DNA of 64,000 nt from CAZVRZ01 sp964629965. GTDB taxonomy: Bacteria > Chloroflexota > Anaerolineae > Anaerolineales > UBA4823. The notes below the pieces were generated by a model. The model saw only the letters and a program-made list of their open reading frames with translations, ran no database searches and was not told the DNA's origin. The position numbers and the translations under genes were made by a program. The stretch is from assembly GCA_964629965.1 (NCBI GenBank), contig CAZVRZ010000008.1:1-64000 (forward strand). Direction: 5' to 3'. Below are positions 7,221 through 15,425 of the stretch, piece after piece; positions within the stretch are counted from its first letter, which is position 1, and each line of letters starts with the position of its first letter.

Positions 7221-10200
7221 ATGCCCTACTACAAACGGAACCGCCCAACGATAGGAGTGCTTGCCGGCTGGCAAGTGTATACCGGAACGCCAGACAGCTT
7301 TCTGGGGAATGTGTTCCGCGGCATTCAAGTCGCGGCCCACGACCGAAATTGCAACCTGCTGATGGCTTGCGGCATCGATTCCGGCCGGCCCGCCTGGCCG
7401 CTGCTCTCCTCCGAAGTTGCCTTCGCACCGGTTGGCCCCTGGAATACGGACGGGCTGATCTTCGTCTCTCCCTTTGCCTCTGCTGCCGGCAGCCGCTACA
7501 CCCAAGACCTGATCGCCTCCGGTTTCCCGGCCATCTATGCCGGCGACCGGGATGCCGGGCCGGGCGTGGTTGCCGACAGCGCCGGCGGCATTCGCCAGGC
7601 GTTGGCGCACCTGGTAGAGCACGGTCATCGCCAGATCGCCTTTGTGGCCGGCCGCCTGGATTCTGAACATGGAGACAGCGGCGAACGCCTGCGCGCCTTC
7701 GAAGCCGGCCTGGACGCCTTGAGCCTGCCTTTCAATCCAAAACTGGTCGCTTACGGATCGCACAATTTTGAGGGCGGGCGCCAAGCCATCCAGCAAATCA
7801 TCGGTCGAGGCGAGAAATTCACTGCCGTCCTGGCAAGCAACGATCGTTCCGCCATGGGTGTGCTGGAAGGCCTGCGCCAGGCCGGGATCGGGGTGCCCCA
7901 GGATGTTGCCCTGGTGGGCTTCGATGACCGCCTGGAAGCCCGCGCCCTGGTTCCCTCTCTCACCACCGTCCATTACCCCATGTTTGGCCTGGGTTACCAG
8001 GCCGTCGAGCTGCTCTTGCGCGCCATCGAAGGCGAAGCGGTGATCGACGAGCTGGTGCACATCCCTACCCGCCTGGTAATCCGTGAATCCTGCGGCTGCC
8101 TGCCAGGCATACCTGCCAACGAACACCTCAAGTTGTACTCAACTCAGTTGTACCCAACTCAGCAAGAGTTGTACTCAACTCAGTTGTACCCAACTCAGCC
8201 GCCCCCAACCCGCCAGCAGTTGATCGCCCAATTGACCCTGGTGATGACTGCCGCCGTGCACAACGAATCCCTCTGGCTGAGCCAGGCAGAAGTCGCCGAT
8301 CTCAGCCAGCGCCTGGTGGAATCATTCATGGCCAGCCTGGAACACAGCGATCCACTCTCCTTCCACCTGGTGGTCAAGCAAATGCTGGAACGGGTTTCAA
8401 CCCGTGGAGACGATCTGTTTGCCTGGCAAACTGCCGTCACCATCTTACGGAACCAACTCCCCGCCATCCGCCAGGCGGTATTCTCTTCCAAGGCCGCCTC
8501 CGCCGCGCCGCGCTTGACGAACGCCCAGGAAGAAGAGATGCTGCACCAGGTGCGGGTGGCCATCAGCGAGGCCGCCCGTGGGCGAGCCACCCGCACGCTG
8601 CTCCAGCAGGCCAACAATGCCGATCAAGTCGGCCTGCTGACTAGTAAATTTTTTGCTGCGCTTGACGAGCGCGAGATCTTTGATATCTTGGAGAGCAACC
8701 TGCCCGCCGTGGGCATCCCCCGCGCCGAGGTGGGTTACTACCTGTCTGAAAGCGATGACCCGGTGGCATGGTGCACCCTGCCCCAGCGAAATCCTGGGCC
8801 GCCCTCGCCCAACGCCGGAGAAAGAACGCTTTTTCCCACCCGGCAGTTCCCTCCCGAAGGGCTTTACTCACCAGAGCAGCCCTACCAGCTTGCCATCCTG
8901 CCCCTCAAGATCCAGGGTGTAGAGCCACAAAGAGCGGTACTCAATTCACTTATGGCTCCCGCAGCCGCCGCAAAAATCACCACCGGGGAGATATGCGGCT
9001 TCGTTGCCTTTGATGCCACCAACCTGGAGCCCTGCGCCGATATCGTCCGCCAGCTTGGCGCGGCCCTGTGGGGCGTGCGCATGTACCGCGAAGCCGTGGA
9101 AGCCCGGCAGCAAGCCGAAGAAGGCAAACGCCTGGCCGAAGAAGCCAATCGTCTCAAGAGCCGCTTTCTGTCCATGGTCAGCCACGAATTGCGCACCCCA
9201 TTGAACCTGATCACCGGCCTCAGCAACATGCTGCTGGATCATGGGGGTGTAGAGCCGCAACATCTTGCGGCTCACGCGGCGCCCGGAGTTGTAGAGCCGC
9301 AAAGAGTTGTACCCAACTCAGATCGCCAGGATCTGCAGCGCATTTACCTCAGCGCTCAACACCTGGATGGATTGATCCGCGATGTGCTCGATCTCGCCAG
9401 CAGCGATGTGGGTCAGTTGAAACTGGCATGCGAACCGCTGGATATGACCGAGGTATTACAGACCGTCGCCGCCATCGGTGAACAGCTAGCTCACGATAAA
9501 GGATTGGCCTGGCAATGCGAGATAGCTCCCCGGCTGCCGCGGGTTTGGGGTGACCGCACCCGCCTGCGCCAGGTCACCTTGAACCTGGTCAGCAATGCAG
9601 TGAAATTCACCACCCACGGCGAAGTCATTTTGACCGCCCTGGTTGAGAAAAGCATGGAGTTCTCGGGCGATCGAAAACCTTTCACCCCAGGAGTTGAGTA
9701 CAACTCAAGGATCAAGGTATCCGTAAAAGACACCGGGCTGGGCATCCCCCAGAATGAACAAAGCGTTATCTTCGAAGAATTCCGCCAATCCGAACGCACC
9801 ACCGCCCGCGGCTATGGCGGGCTGGGCCTGGGATTGGCCATCTGCCGCAAATTAGTGGAGATGCATGGCGGTGAGATCGGCGCCTGTTCGTCTGGCGCCG
9901 AGGGCGAAGGCTCGCTGTTCTATTTTACCCTGCCGGTAATGGACCCTCCGGAGACTCTAAGCGCCCGCAATCGGCAGGAGACTATCCAGCAAGCGCCCAA
10001 CCAGGTTCTTTCCTTGTCAACAGCGCAAAAGATTTTACTGCTGGTCAAGAATGAAAAAGCCGGCAGCTTTCTGCAAAAAGACCTCGTCCGTCGTGGCTTT
10101 GAAGCCGAGTTGATCTTGATGGAAGCCGAACCGGTAAGCCCTGCAACCGGCGGCTGGTTGGCTTCGCTGCTGTTGGCCGCACCCGATGTGGTCATCCTGG

Positions 10201-11270
10201 ATCTCAGCCTGACCTCCGAACGCGGTTGGGAAATACTGAAGATCATGAAAGAGAATCCTTTCCTCAAAGATATTCCGGTTTTGTTCTATGCCATTGCTGA
10301 GGATGCGGGCGGTACAGAAAAGCGGGAGAGTGAAGAACATGGCGATAAAGAACATCGCGGCGATATAGAACATCGCAGCGATCGAGAAGCTGACGGCGAA
10401 GAGGAGCAGCGCGGTGCCTACGGTTCGCTGCTAGAAATGGATTACCTCACCAAGCCGATCGGCTCCACGGCCTTGTCGGAGATTCTCGCTGCCAAAGGCT
10501 TTTTGGGCAGAGAACAAGTGCAGGGCGAGCCAAACCGTTCGGAAGCCGGCAAGCCAATCCTGGTTGTGGACGACGAACCGGGCATGCGCGAGCTGTATGC
10601 GCGTCTCATCGAAGCCCAACTTCCCGGTCGCCGGGTGTTGATGGCCAAAGATGGTCTCCAGGCGCTGAAAATGATCAACGAAGAACTCCCCGCCCTGGTT
10701 TTGCTCGACCTGATGATGCCCGAGATGGATGGTTTCGATGTGTTGGAAGGCATGCGCAAATCAGAATTGACGCGCAACATCCCGGTGGTGGTGATCACCG
10801 GGCAGGTGCTGACCGGCGAAGATATGGCGCGGCTAAATTCCGGCGTAGCCAGCGTGCTGGGAAAAGGCATGTTCAGCGTGGAAGAAACCCTGCAGCACCT
10901 GGCAGACGCCCTGGCGCGCAAGCGCAAACCCGGCTCAGAAACGCAGCGCATCGCTCTGAAAGCCATGGCTTATATCCACCAGAATTACACCGAGCCGATC
11001 TCGCGCAGCGATGTGGCGGCCCACGTGGGGCTGAGCGAGCGCCACCTGACTCGCATCTTCCATCAGGAAGTGGGCATGACTCTGGTCACCTACCTCAACC
11101 GCTACCGGGTCAGGCAGGCCAAAGCCTTGCTCGATTCTGGAGCCAAGGGTATCACAGAAATTGCCATCGAGGTGGGCTTCTCCAGCAGCACCTATTTCAA
11201 CCGCATCTTCCGCGAAGAAGTGGGCGTATCGCCGCGGGCTTACCTGCACAGCATCAGCGACTGCCGGTGA
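7221..11270 (+). CDS. LacI-sensor hybrid histidine kinase with C-terminal AraC regulator
   Basis: A single-chain signalling protein of 1349 residues with no signal peptide, so probably cytoplasmic. Residues 1 to about 300 resemble the LacI/GalR sugar-binding domain (RPTIGVLAGWQVYTG, GFDDRLEARAL, CGCLPG) without its HTH. A GAF-like region (about 470-620) and a short coiled coil (about 630-650) follow. Then come a HisKA helix pair with H655 (SMVSHELRTPLNL), an HATPase (NLVSNAVKF, DTGLGIP, GYGGLGLGLAI), receiver 1 with D994, receiver 2 with D1163 and KG at its end, and an AraC HTH (about 1245-1349). It should sense a sugar and activate the downstream transporter and galactosidase genes. Palindromic repeats are inserted in frame at residues 303-330, near 566-577, 676-700, 824-829 and 1040-1065, all in loops or linkers. 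Confidence 0.88.
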   Translation: MPYYKRNRPTIGVLAGWQVYTGTPDSFLGNVFRGIQVAAHDRNCNLLMACGIDSGRPAWPLLSSEVAFAPVGPWNTDGLIFVSPFASAAGSRYTQDLIASGFPAIYAGDRDAGPGVVADSAGGIRQALAHLVEHGHRQIAFVAGRLDSEHGDSGERLRAFEAGLDALSLPFNPKLVAYGSHNFEGGRQAIQQIIGRGEKFTAVLASNDRSAMGVLEGLRQAGIGVPQDVALVGFDDRLEARALVPSLTTVHYPMFGLGYQAVELLLRAIEGEAVIDELVHIPTRLVIRESCGCLPGIPANEHLKLYSTQLYPTQQELYSTQLYPTQPPPTRQQLIAQLTLVMTAAVHNESLWLSQAEVADLSQRLVESFMASLEHSDPLSFHLVVKQMLERVSTRGDDLFAWQTAVTILRNQLPAIRQAVFSSKAASAAPRLTNAQEEEMLHQVRVAISEAARGRATRTLLQQANNADQVGLLTSKFFAALDEREIFDILESNLPAVGIPRAEVGYYLSESDDPVAWCTLPQRNPGPPSPNAGERTLFPTRQFPPEGLYSPEQPYQLAILPLKIQGVEPQRAVLNSLMAPAAAAKITTGEICGFVAFDATNLEPCADIVRQLGAALWGVRMYREAVEARQQAEEGKRLAEEANRLKSRFLSMVSHELRTPLNLITGLSNMLLDHGGVEPQHLAAHAAPGVVEPQRVVPNSDRQDLQRIYLSAQHLDGLIRDVLDLASSDVGQLKLACEPLDMTEVLQTVAAIGEQLAHDKGLAWQCEIAPRLPRVWGDRTRLRQVTLNLVSNAVKFTTHGEVILTALVEKSMEFSGDRKPFTPGVEYNSRIKVSVKDTGLGIPQNEQSVIFEEFRQSERTTARGYGGLGLGLAICRKLVEMHGGEIGACSSGAEGEGSLFYFTLPVMDPPETLSARNRQETIQQAPNQVLSLSTAQKILLLVKNEKAGSFLQKDLVRRGFEAELILMEAEPVSPATGGWLASLLLAAPDVVILDLSLTSERGWEILKIMKENPFLKDIPVLFYAIAEDAGGTEKRESEEHGDKEHRGDIEHRSDREADGEEEQRGAYGSLLEMDYLTKPIGSTALSEILAAKGFLGREQVQGEPNRSEAGKPILVVDDEPGMRELYARLIEAQLPGRRVLMAKDGLQALKMINEELPALVLLDLMMPEMDGFDVLEGMRKSELTRNIPVVVITGQVLTGEDMARLNSGVASVLGKGMFSVEETLQHLADALARKRKPGSETQRIALKAMAYIHQNYTEPISRSDVAAHVGLSERHLTRIFHQEVGMTLVTYLNRYRVRQAKALLDSGAKGITEIAIEVGFSSSTYFNRIFREEVGVSPRAYLHSISDCR
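8130..8199. repeat. family A palindromes inside the sensor kinase gene
   Basis: Four GTTGTACYCAACTC copies in a row, in frame, encoding residues LKLYSTQLYPTQ and QELYSTQLYPTQ between the LacI-like domain and the next region. Confidence 0.85.
9249..9319. repeat. family B and A palindromes inside the HisKA domain
   Basis: A full family B copy lies at 9249-9273 (GTAGAGCCGCAA, CATC, TTGCGGCTC). A truncated B copy (9291-9302) runs directly into a family A copy (9304-9319). They encode GVEPQHLAAH and VVEPQRVVPNS in the loop between the two DHp helices. Confidence 0.85.
9691..9706. repeat. family A palindrome inside the HATPase domain
   Basis: GAGTTGAGTACAACTC in frame encodes part of PGVEYNSR, in a turn between two strands before the DTGLGIP motif. 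Confidence 0.75.
10342..10376. repeat. 5-7-5 palindromes (GCGAT arms) inside receiver 1
   Basis: Two 17-nt units, GCGATAAAGAACATCGC (10342-10358) and GCGATATAGAACATCGC (10360-10376), spaced 18 bp. They encode the charged insert GDKEHRGDIEHRSD in the first receiver domain. Confidence 0.75.
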
Positions 11271-11420
11271 CGTAGAGACGCAATATTTTGCGTCTGTTCT
11301 TCCGGGCAATGTCGGGAGCGCGTAGAGACGCAATATTTTGCGTCTGTTCTTTCGGGCAATGTTTTGGAGTGCGTAGAGACGCAATATTTTGCGTCTGTTC
11401 TTCCGGGCAATGTTTTGTAT
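11271..11420. repeat. three tandem ~50-bp repeats with AGACGCAA/TTGCGTCT palindrome
   Basis: Copies begin at 11272, 11322 and 11373. Each has GTAGAGACGCAA, TATT, TTGCGTCT and the tail GTTCTTYCGGGCAATG. They fill the gap between the kinase gene and the next promoter. They could form hairpins in RNA, but the following T-run is weak. Confidence 0.85.
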
Positions 11421-11428
11421 GGCAACAT

Positions 11429-11491
11429 GTCCCATAAATATAGTTCTTCGTCCCAAAAATAGATGTTTTTAGCATCCCAACAGAGTAAAGT
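11429..11491 (+). promoter_or_regulatory. predicted AraC-type activated promoter, copy 1
   Basis: Direct repeats GTCCCATAAAT (11429-11439) and GTCCCAAAAAT (11450-11460) are 21 bp apart. GATGTT (11462-11467), an 18-bp spacer and TAAAGT (11486-11491) follow at once. The same layout recurs at 15139-15201. Two direct half-sites about 21 bp apart against a poor -35 box is the usual geometry for AraC-family activators. The kinase protein encoded just upstream is the obvious candidate. Confidence 0.65.
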
Positions 11492-11498
11492 ACTTAGT

Positions 11499-11948
11499 AT
11501 GGAGAAAAGTTCAAACGACCGGATCATGATCGTGGGACGGGATTCGCATTTTCTATACCTGATGCAGCGATATGTGAGAACCAGCGCCCACCCAATCGTT
11601 TCCGCTAACCTGGGCGAAGACATCTTAGCACTGGCCAAGAGCAAGCAGCCGGCTGTCATCATCCTGGAGGTGGAGCAGCCGGAAACGATCGGCTGGCAAA
11701 CCCTGCAGACGCTCAAAGCCGATCCACAGGTTGGACGGACTCCCATCATCGTCTGCTCCTGGTTGGACGATCAGGTGCGCGGCCTGGCAGAGGGGGCCAA
11801 TATATACCTGCGCCTGCCGATCCTGTACGCAGATTTTTGCATCGCCCTGGCCGCGGTCTTAGGCTCTACCGCAGACGCTGAACCCGCTGTACCCAGCGCA
11901 GCGCCTACCAATATCACAACAACGGAAAAAGATGAAAAAGATCATTAA
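11499..11948 (+). CDS. degenerate receiver-domain (pseudo-receiver) protein
   Basis: A 149-residue single receiver-like domain. The phospho-acceptor Asp is replaced by Glu at residue 57 (AVIILEVEQPETIGW) and the conserved Lys by Arg (IYLRLPI), so phosphorylation by the usual route is unlikely. The Glu may mimic the active state. I chose ATG 11499 over an upstream ATG at 11463 because the predicted -10 box (11486-11491) lies between them; the transcript may then be leaderless. The 3' end overlaps the next gene by 17 bp. It probably acts as an accessory to the kinase. Confidence 0.7.
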   Translation: MEKSSNDRIMIVGRDSHFLYLMQRYVRTSAHPIVSANLGEDILALAKSKQPAVIILEVEQPETIGWQTLQTLKADPQVGRTPIIVCSWLDDQVRGLAEGANIYLRLPILYADFCIALAAVLGSTADAEPAVPSAAPTNITTTEKDEKDH

Positions 11949-12375
11949 ATACCTGGCTGCTTACTGCTTGTGGGTGGTCGACATCGTCCTGGCTTTGTGG
12001 CTGGTCTATCTGTGCCGGACGGCTTACCTGGGCATATTTTCTTTATTTTATGAGAGAGGCGACCTGGCTTATTCTCACACCGTGGATTTTCTCGATAAAG
12101 TCCTGTTGATCTTGCTCGGCCTGGGCTGGCTGATCTTCACAGTGGTTGCCGAGGAACGGTACCGGAGCGGCGTAAAAAAGGATAACCTGCTAAAGCTGTT
12201 TGCCAAATATACCGGGCTGATGTTGCTATGCGTCTTCCTTGCCGACCTGGTCCTGTTCTGGCTGCAGGGTGGCGGCAGCAATTGGATGCGCTGGCTGATC
12301 ATGGCGGCTGAGTTGGGCATCGGCATGGCACTCATCATTGCTTATAATAAAAAAAAGATACCCTCATCGACATAG
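11932..12375 (+). CDS. small integral membrane protein, unknown
   Basis: A 147-residue protein with four hydrophobic segments: about residues 8-32 (YCLWVVDIVLALWLVYLC), 51-72, 85-110 and 118-140. Charged residues lie between them and a basic C-terminal tail (NKKKIPSST) follows. No family motif recognised. It overlaps the pseudo-receiver gene by 17 bp and precedes the 873-residue protein gene by 15 bp, so the three are likely one transcript. Confidence 0.6.
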   Translation: MKKIIKYLAAYCLWVVDIVLALWLVYLCRTAYLGIFSLFYERGDLAYSHTVDFLDKVLLILLGLGWLIFTVVAEERYRSGVKKDNLLKLFAKYTGLMLLCVFLADLVLFWLQGGGSNWMRWLIMAAELGIGMALIIAYNKKKIPSST

Positions 12376-12390
12376 GAGAAATTCAAACTC

Positions 12391-15012
12391 ATGCGTTCTC
12401 GTCCCGTACACTACAATCTTGAGCACGGTTTCGTCAACAATTGGCTGGTAGCCGGCCCGCAGATCATCCCTACCGAAGAATACCACCGCGACACAAAATC
12501 CGGCATCACCCAAACCCCCGTCGAACGCGGGCCGTTAGATAAAGGTACTTTTCGAGTGGGAAATTATGCCGGTTCGTGGAATTATTACGCCTGCCGGGAA
12601 GATCACCTGGTGGATCATTCCAGAATTTTAACAACCCGCGCCTATTTGCGTTCGTGGGCCTACACGCAGCTTGTCAGCAAAACCGACCAGCCGGCACTGC
12701 TAAGCCTGTTCGTTGATGGCTCGGCGGCGGTGACCTGTACTGCAGATGTATGGTTAAACGGGGAGCCTGTTGGCTTCCAGGAACAGACCGCCGCCTCCAC
12801 CGCCAGCGTTCAACTGAAAAAGGGCGTCAACAAGATTTTGGTGCGGTTTGATACCAAGGGCACCTGCGGTACAGACCACCGCGGCGGTACAGACCACCGC
12901 AGCGGTACAGACCACCGCGGCGATGCAGATATGGCCGTACCCCATGCCATGGCTCTTGCGGTACAGACCACCGCCGCAGGCGAGCGGCCTACGGGGAGTA
13001 AGGCGCCCAAGCAGTCGATCAGCGTGACCATCCCCACTCTGATCGAAGCCGTTGACCGCCGCAATAAGATCGAGCAAATGGCCGCCGCAGCGTATATTCA
13101 CCAGGATGTATTCGAGGCCGGTGATCAGATCCGTTTGAAATGGCCCGAGAACCTGGAACAGGCCGTTTCGGGCGTGGTGCGTCTCATGACACCTACCGGC
13201 AAGATCTATGCGGAGGCCACCGTAGATGGCACGCCCGGCGACCAATTGTTTCTCAGCTACCCTTACCAGATCCCTGCCGGCCCCTATCGCATCTTGATCA
13301 TGCCAATGGCCTGGGAATACTACGAGCACAATATGCGCATCACCAGCGAGAAACACCTGTGGAGCATGGGCAGAAGCACATATTCGGCCCTGCCCTACGA
13401 CAGCTATGCGCAACGGCGCACAGAAGCCCTGACCACTGCTTCTCGTAACTATGAAGGCTTGTTTGCCGCCATTGCCCACATGGCGCTTGGCCAGTGGACG
13501 GCCGTTCAAACCAAACCCATCCTGCAAGCTGCGCAGGATGCTCATTTGCTGGATATCCTGGGAATCCTGGGAATGTTGTATCGCTATGGCAACCACGAAC
13601 AGTTCCCTAAGGACCTGGCCCAACCCCTGGAACAAGCCGTGCTGCACTTCCCTGCGGTGGCCGATAGCGCAGGTGTGCCAGATCCGGCAGCGCAAGAAAC
13701 CGGAGCAGAAGATATTCTCTTCTATACGGTCGAGATCCTGGCCGGCCAGCGCTACCCCGAGCAAACTTTTCCTCGCAGCGGAAAGAGCGGCCTTTGGCAC
13801 CGCGAGCACGGCGAGCGCCTGGCACTGGCATGGCTGCAGCAGTGCGGCGCCACGGGATTCTCGGATTGGGACTCGCCCGCCTCTTTTGCCGAGTATCTGA
13901 CGGCTCTTTCTTACCTGGTTGACCTGTCCGAGAACGATGTCATCTGGGATATGGCCGCCGTTATCATGGATAAGTTGTTATTTACCATAGCGGTAAATTC
14001 ATTTCAAGGAGTGTTTGGCTCGACCCACGGCCGCGCCGGCGCTTCTATCGTGAAAGGAGGTTTATTAGAGCCTACGTCTGGCATTACCCGGTTGATGTGG
14101 GGAGCCGGTATCTTAAATCACCACATCGCTGGGCCGGTGAGCCTGGCCTGCATGGAAAAATACGAACTTCCCTCGATCATCACAGATATCGCCGCCGCAC
14201 AGCTTAATGCCACTGATGAAATGTGGGATCAAGAATGTCACGGCGCTGCACACAACAAGGTAAACAAGGTTACTTACAAAACCCCAGACGGCATGCTGTG
14301 CTCGGCGCAAGATTACCATCCCGGCGAAAAGGGCTGCCAGGAACACATCTGGCAGGCCACCTTGGGAGCAGCCGCGGCGGTATTTGTCACCCATCCTGCC
14401 TGTTCGAGCGCAGAGGACGCCCGCCGGCCAAACTATTGGGCCGGCAATGCCATCCTGCCACGCGTAGCGCAGTGGAAAGATACCCTGCTCGCCATCTATC
14501 AACTACCCGCCGATGATTGGATGGGATTCACCCACGCCTACTTCCCCACTCACGCCTTCGATGAATATGTACTGCGCGACCGCTGGGCTTTTGCCCGCAA
14601 AGGCGACGGCTACCTGGCCTTGATGGCCTCTCAGGGCTTCCAGATGATCCGCCAGGGGGACTACGCTTTCCGAGAACTGCGCTCTACTGGAAAAAATCCC
14701 ATCTGGTTGTGCCAGTTGGGAAGCGCCGCCCAGGATGGTAGTTTCAGCGCCTTCCAGGAAAAAGTGCTGGCGCAGCCCATCACCTTCGATAACCAGGGTG
14801 TAAGCTGCACAACAATCCGTGGCGAGAAGCTTTCCTTTGGGTGGCAAGGTTCCTTCTTGCGCAATGGGCAAGAGCAGCCACTTGCTGGCTTCAAACATTA
14901 CGCCAACCCCTATACGCAGACGGATTACCCTTGCGAGCAGATGGATATCCAGCACGGCGAGAACATTATGCGCATTGCGTTTGGAGAACTTGCCGGTGGC
15001 GAAACATCGTAA
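12391..15012 (+). CDS. large protein of unknown function, probably carbohydrate-related
   Basis: An 873-residue protein without a signal peptide that I do not assign to a family. The N-terminal 150 residues look like a beta-sandwich of the type found in glycosidases (ADVWLNGEPVGFQEQ, KGVNKILVRFD). The middle (about 320-700) is rich in helical segments with many aromatic and acidic residues (FSDWDSPASFAEYLTALSYL, GVFGSTHGRAGAS, NYWAGNAILPRVAQW), suggesting an alpha/alpha toroid. The C-terminal part is beta-rich. The position next to a sugar sensor, a family-5 transporter and GH2 enzymes suggests glycoside hydrolase or lyase activity. Residues about 159-195 are encoded by 18-bp repeats. GGAGAA precedes the ATG. 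Confidence 0.65.
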   Translation: MRSRPVHYNLEHGFVNNWLVAGPQIIPTEEYHRDTKSGITQTPVERGPLDKGTFRVGNYAGSWNYYACREDHLVDHSRILTTRAYLRSWAYTQLVSKTDQPALLSLFVDGSAAVTCTADVWLNGEPVGFQEQTAASTASVQLKKGVNKILVRFDTKGTCGTDHRGGTDHRSGTDHRGDADMAVPHAMALAVQTTAAGERPTGSKAPKQSISVTIPTLIEAVDRRNKIEQMAAAAYIHQDVFEAGDQIRLKWPENLEQAVSGVVRLMTPTGKIYAEATVDGTPGDQLFLSYPYQIPAGPYRILIMPMAWEYYEHNMRITSEKHLWSMGRSTYSALPYDSYAQRRTEALTTASRNYEGLFAAIAHMALGQWTAVQTKPILQAAQDAHLLDILGILGMLYRYGNHEQFPKDLAQPLEQAVLHFPAVADSAGVPDPAAQETGAEDILFYTVEILAGQRYPEQTFPRSGKSGLWHREHGERLALAWLQQCGATGFSDWDSPASFAEYLTALSYLVDLSENDVIWDMAAVIMDKLLFTIAVNSFQGVFGSTHGRAGASIVKGGLLEPTSGITRLMWGAGILNHHIAGPVSLACMEKYELPSIITDIAAAQLNATDEMWDQECHGAAHNKVNKVTYKTPDGMLCSAQDYHPGEKGCQEHIWQATLGAAAAVFVTHPACSSAEDARRPNYWAGNAILPRVAQWKDTLLAIYQLPADDWMGFTHAYFPTHAFDEYVLRDRWAFARKGDGYLALMASQGFQMIRQGDYAFRELRSTGKNPIWLCQLGSAAQDGSFSAFQEKVLAQPITFDNQGVSCTTIRGEKLSFGWQGSFLRNGQEQPLAGFKHYANPYTQTDYPCEQMDIQHGENIMRIAFGELAGGETS
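12866..12974. repeat. 5-7-5 palindromes (GCGGT arms) inside the 873-residue gene
   Basis: GCGGTACAGACCACCGC occurs exactly at 12866-12882, 12884-12900, 12902-12918 and 12958-12974; the first three are 18 bp apart and in frame. They encode GTDHRGGTDHRSGTDHRGD and a later VQTTAAGE stretch. Confidence 0.85.
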
Positions 15013-15138
15013 CCCGATCGATTGCCGAAAGAGTTGTACTCAACTCAAGCGTTCTGGGGCCGCAGTTGTACTCAACTCAAGCGTTCTGGGCCGCAGTTGT
15101 ACTCAACTCAGCAAGAGTTGTACCCAACTCACAGACCT
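15013..15138. repeat. intergenic family A cluster
   Basis: At least four family A palindromes (15031-15046, 15064-15078, 15095-15109, 15115-15130) separated by GCGTTCTGGG(G)CCGC units. They lie between the 873-residue gene and the second AraC-type promoter. No gene is visible. Confidence 0.8.
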
Positions 15139-15201
15139 GTCCTAAAAATTCAAGAATCTGTCCTAAAAATGGATGTTTTGCAGCCCAGGTAATGATAAAG
15201 T
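15139..15201 (+). promoter_or_regulatory. predicted AraC-type activated promoter, copy 2
   Basis: GTCCTAAAAAT at 15139-15149 and 15160-15170 (21 bp apart), GATGTT at 15172-15177, an 18-bp spacer and TAAAGT at 15196-15201. This matches the layout upstream of the pseudo-receiver gene base for base in spacing. It would drive the binding-protein and transporter operon, leaving an untranslated leader of about 215 nt. Confidence 0.65.
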
Positions 15202-15425
15202 AAGATTGGCACAACATATTGTGGCAGCGGCGATGTGGGCCGCAGTTGTACCCAACCGAGTTGTACCCAACCGAGTTGTACCCAACCGAGTTGTACTCAA
15301 CCGAGTTGTACCCAACTCAAGCGCCCTTTCATTCTTTTGTAACGGCGACCTTTGCCGAAGCGGCGATCTGAGCCGCAAATGTCAAATTTTTTTCACAATC
15401 CCTAAAGGAGTAATAGGAGGAACCA
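15202..15425. repeat. repeat-filled leader before the binding-protein gene
   Basis: Holds two 5-7-5 palindromes of another arm type, GCGGCGATGTGGGCCGC (15227-15243) and GCGGCGATCTGAGCCGC (15360-15376). Between them lie five tandem GTTGTACYCAACCGA-like 15-bp units (15244-15319). AGGAGTAATAGGAGG precedes the ATG at 15426. No other gene seen. Confidence 0.8.

Noticed and set aside
12866..12974. Tandem short repeats as a possible CRISPR array
   Set aside because: Units are adjacent or 18 bp apart with no unique spacers and are translated in frame. The arrays at 11271 and 15244 were rejected for the same reason, and no cas gene is present.
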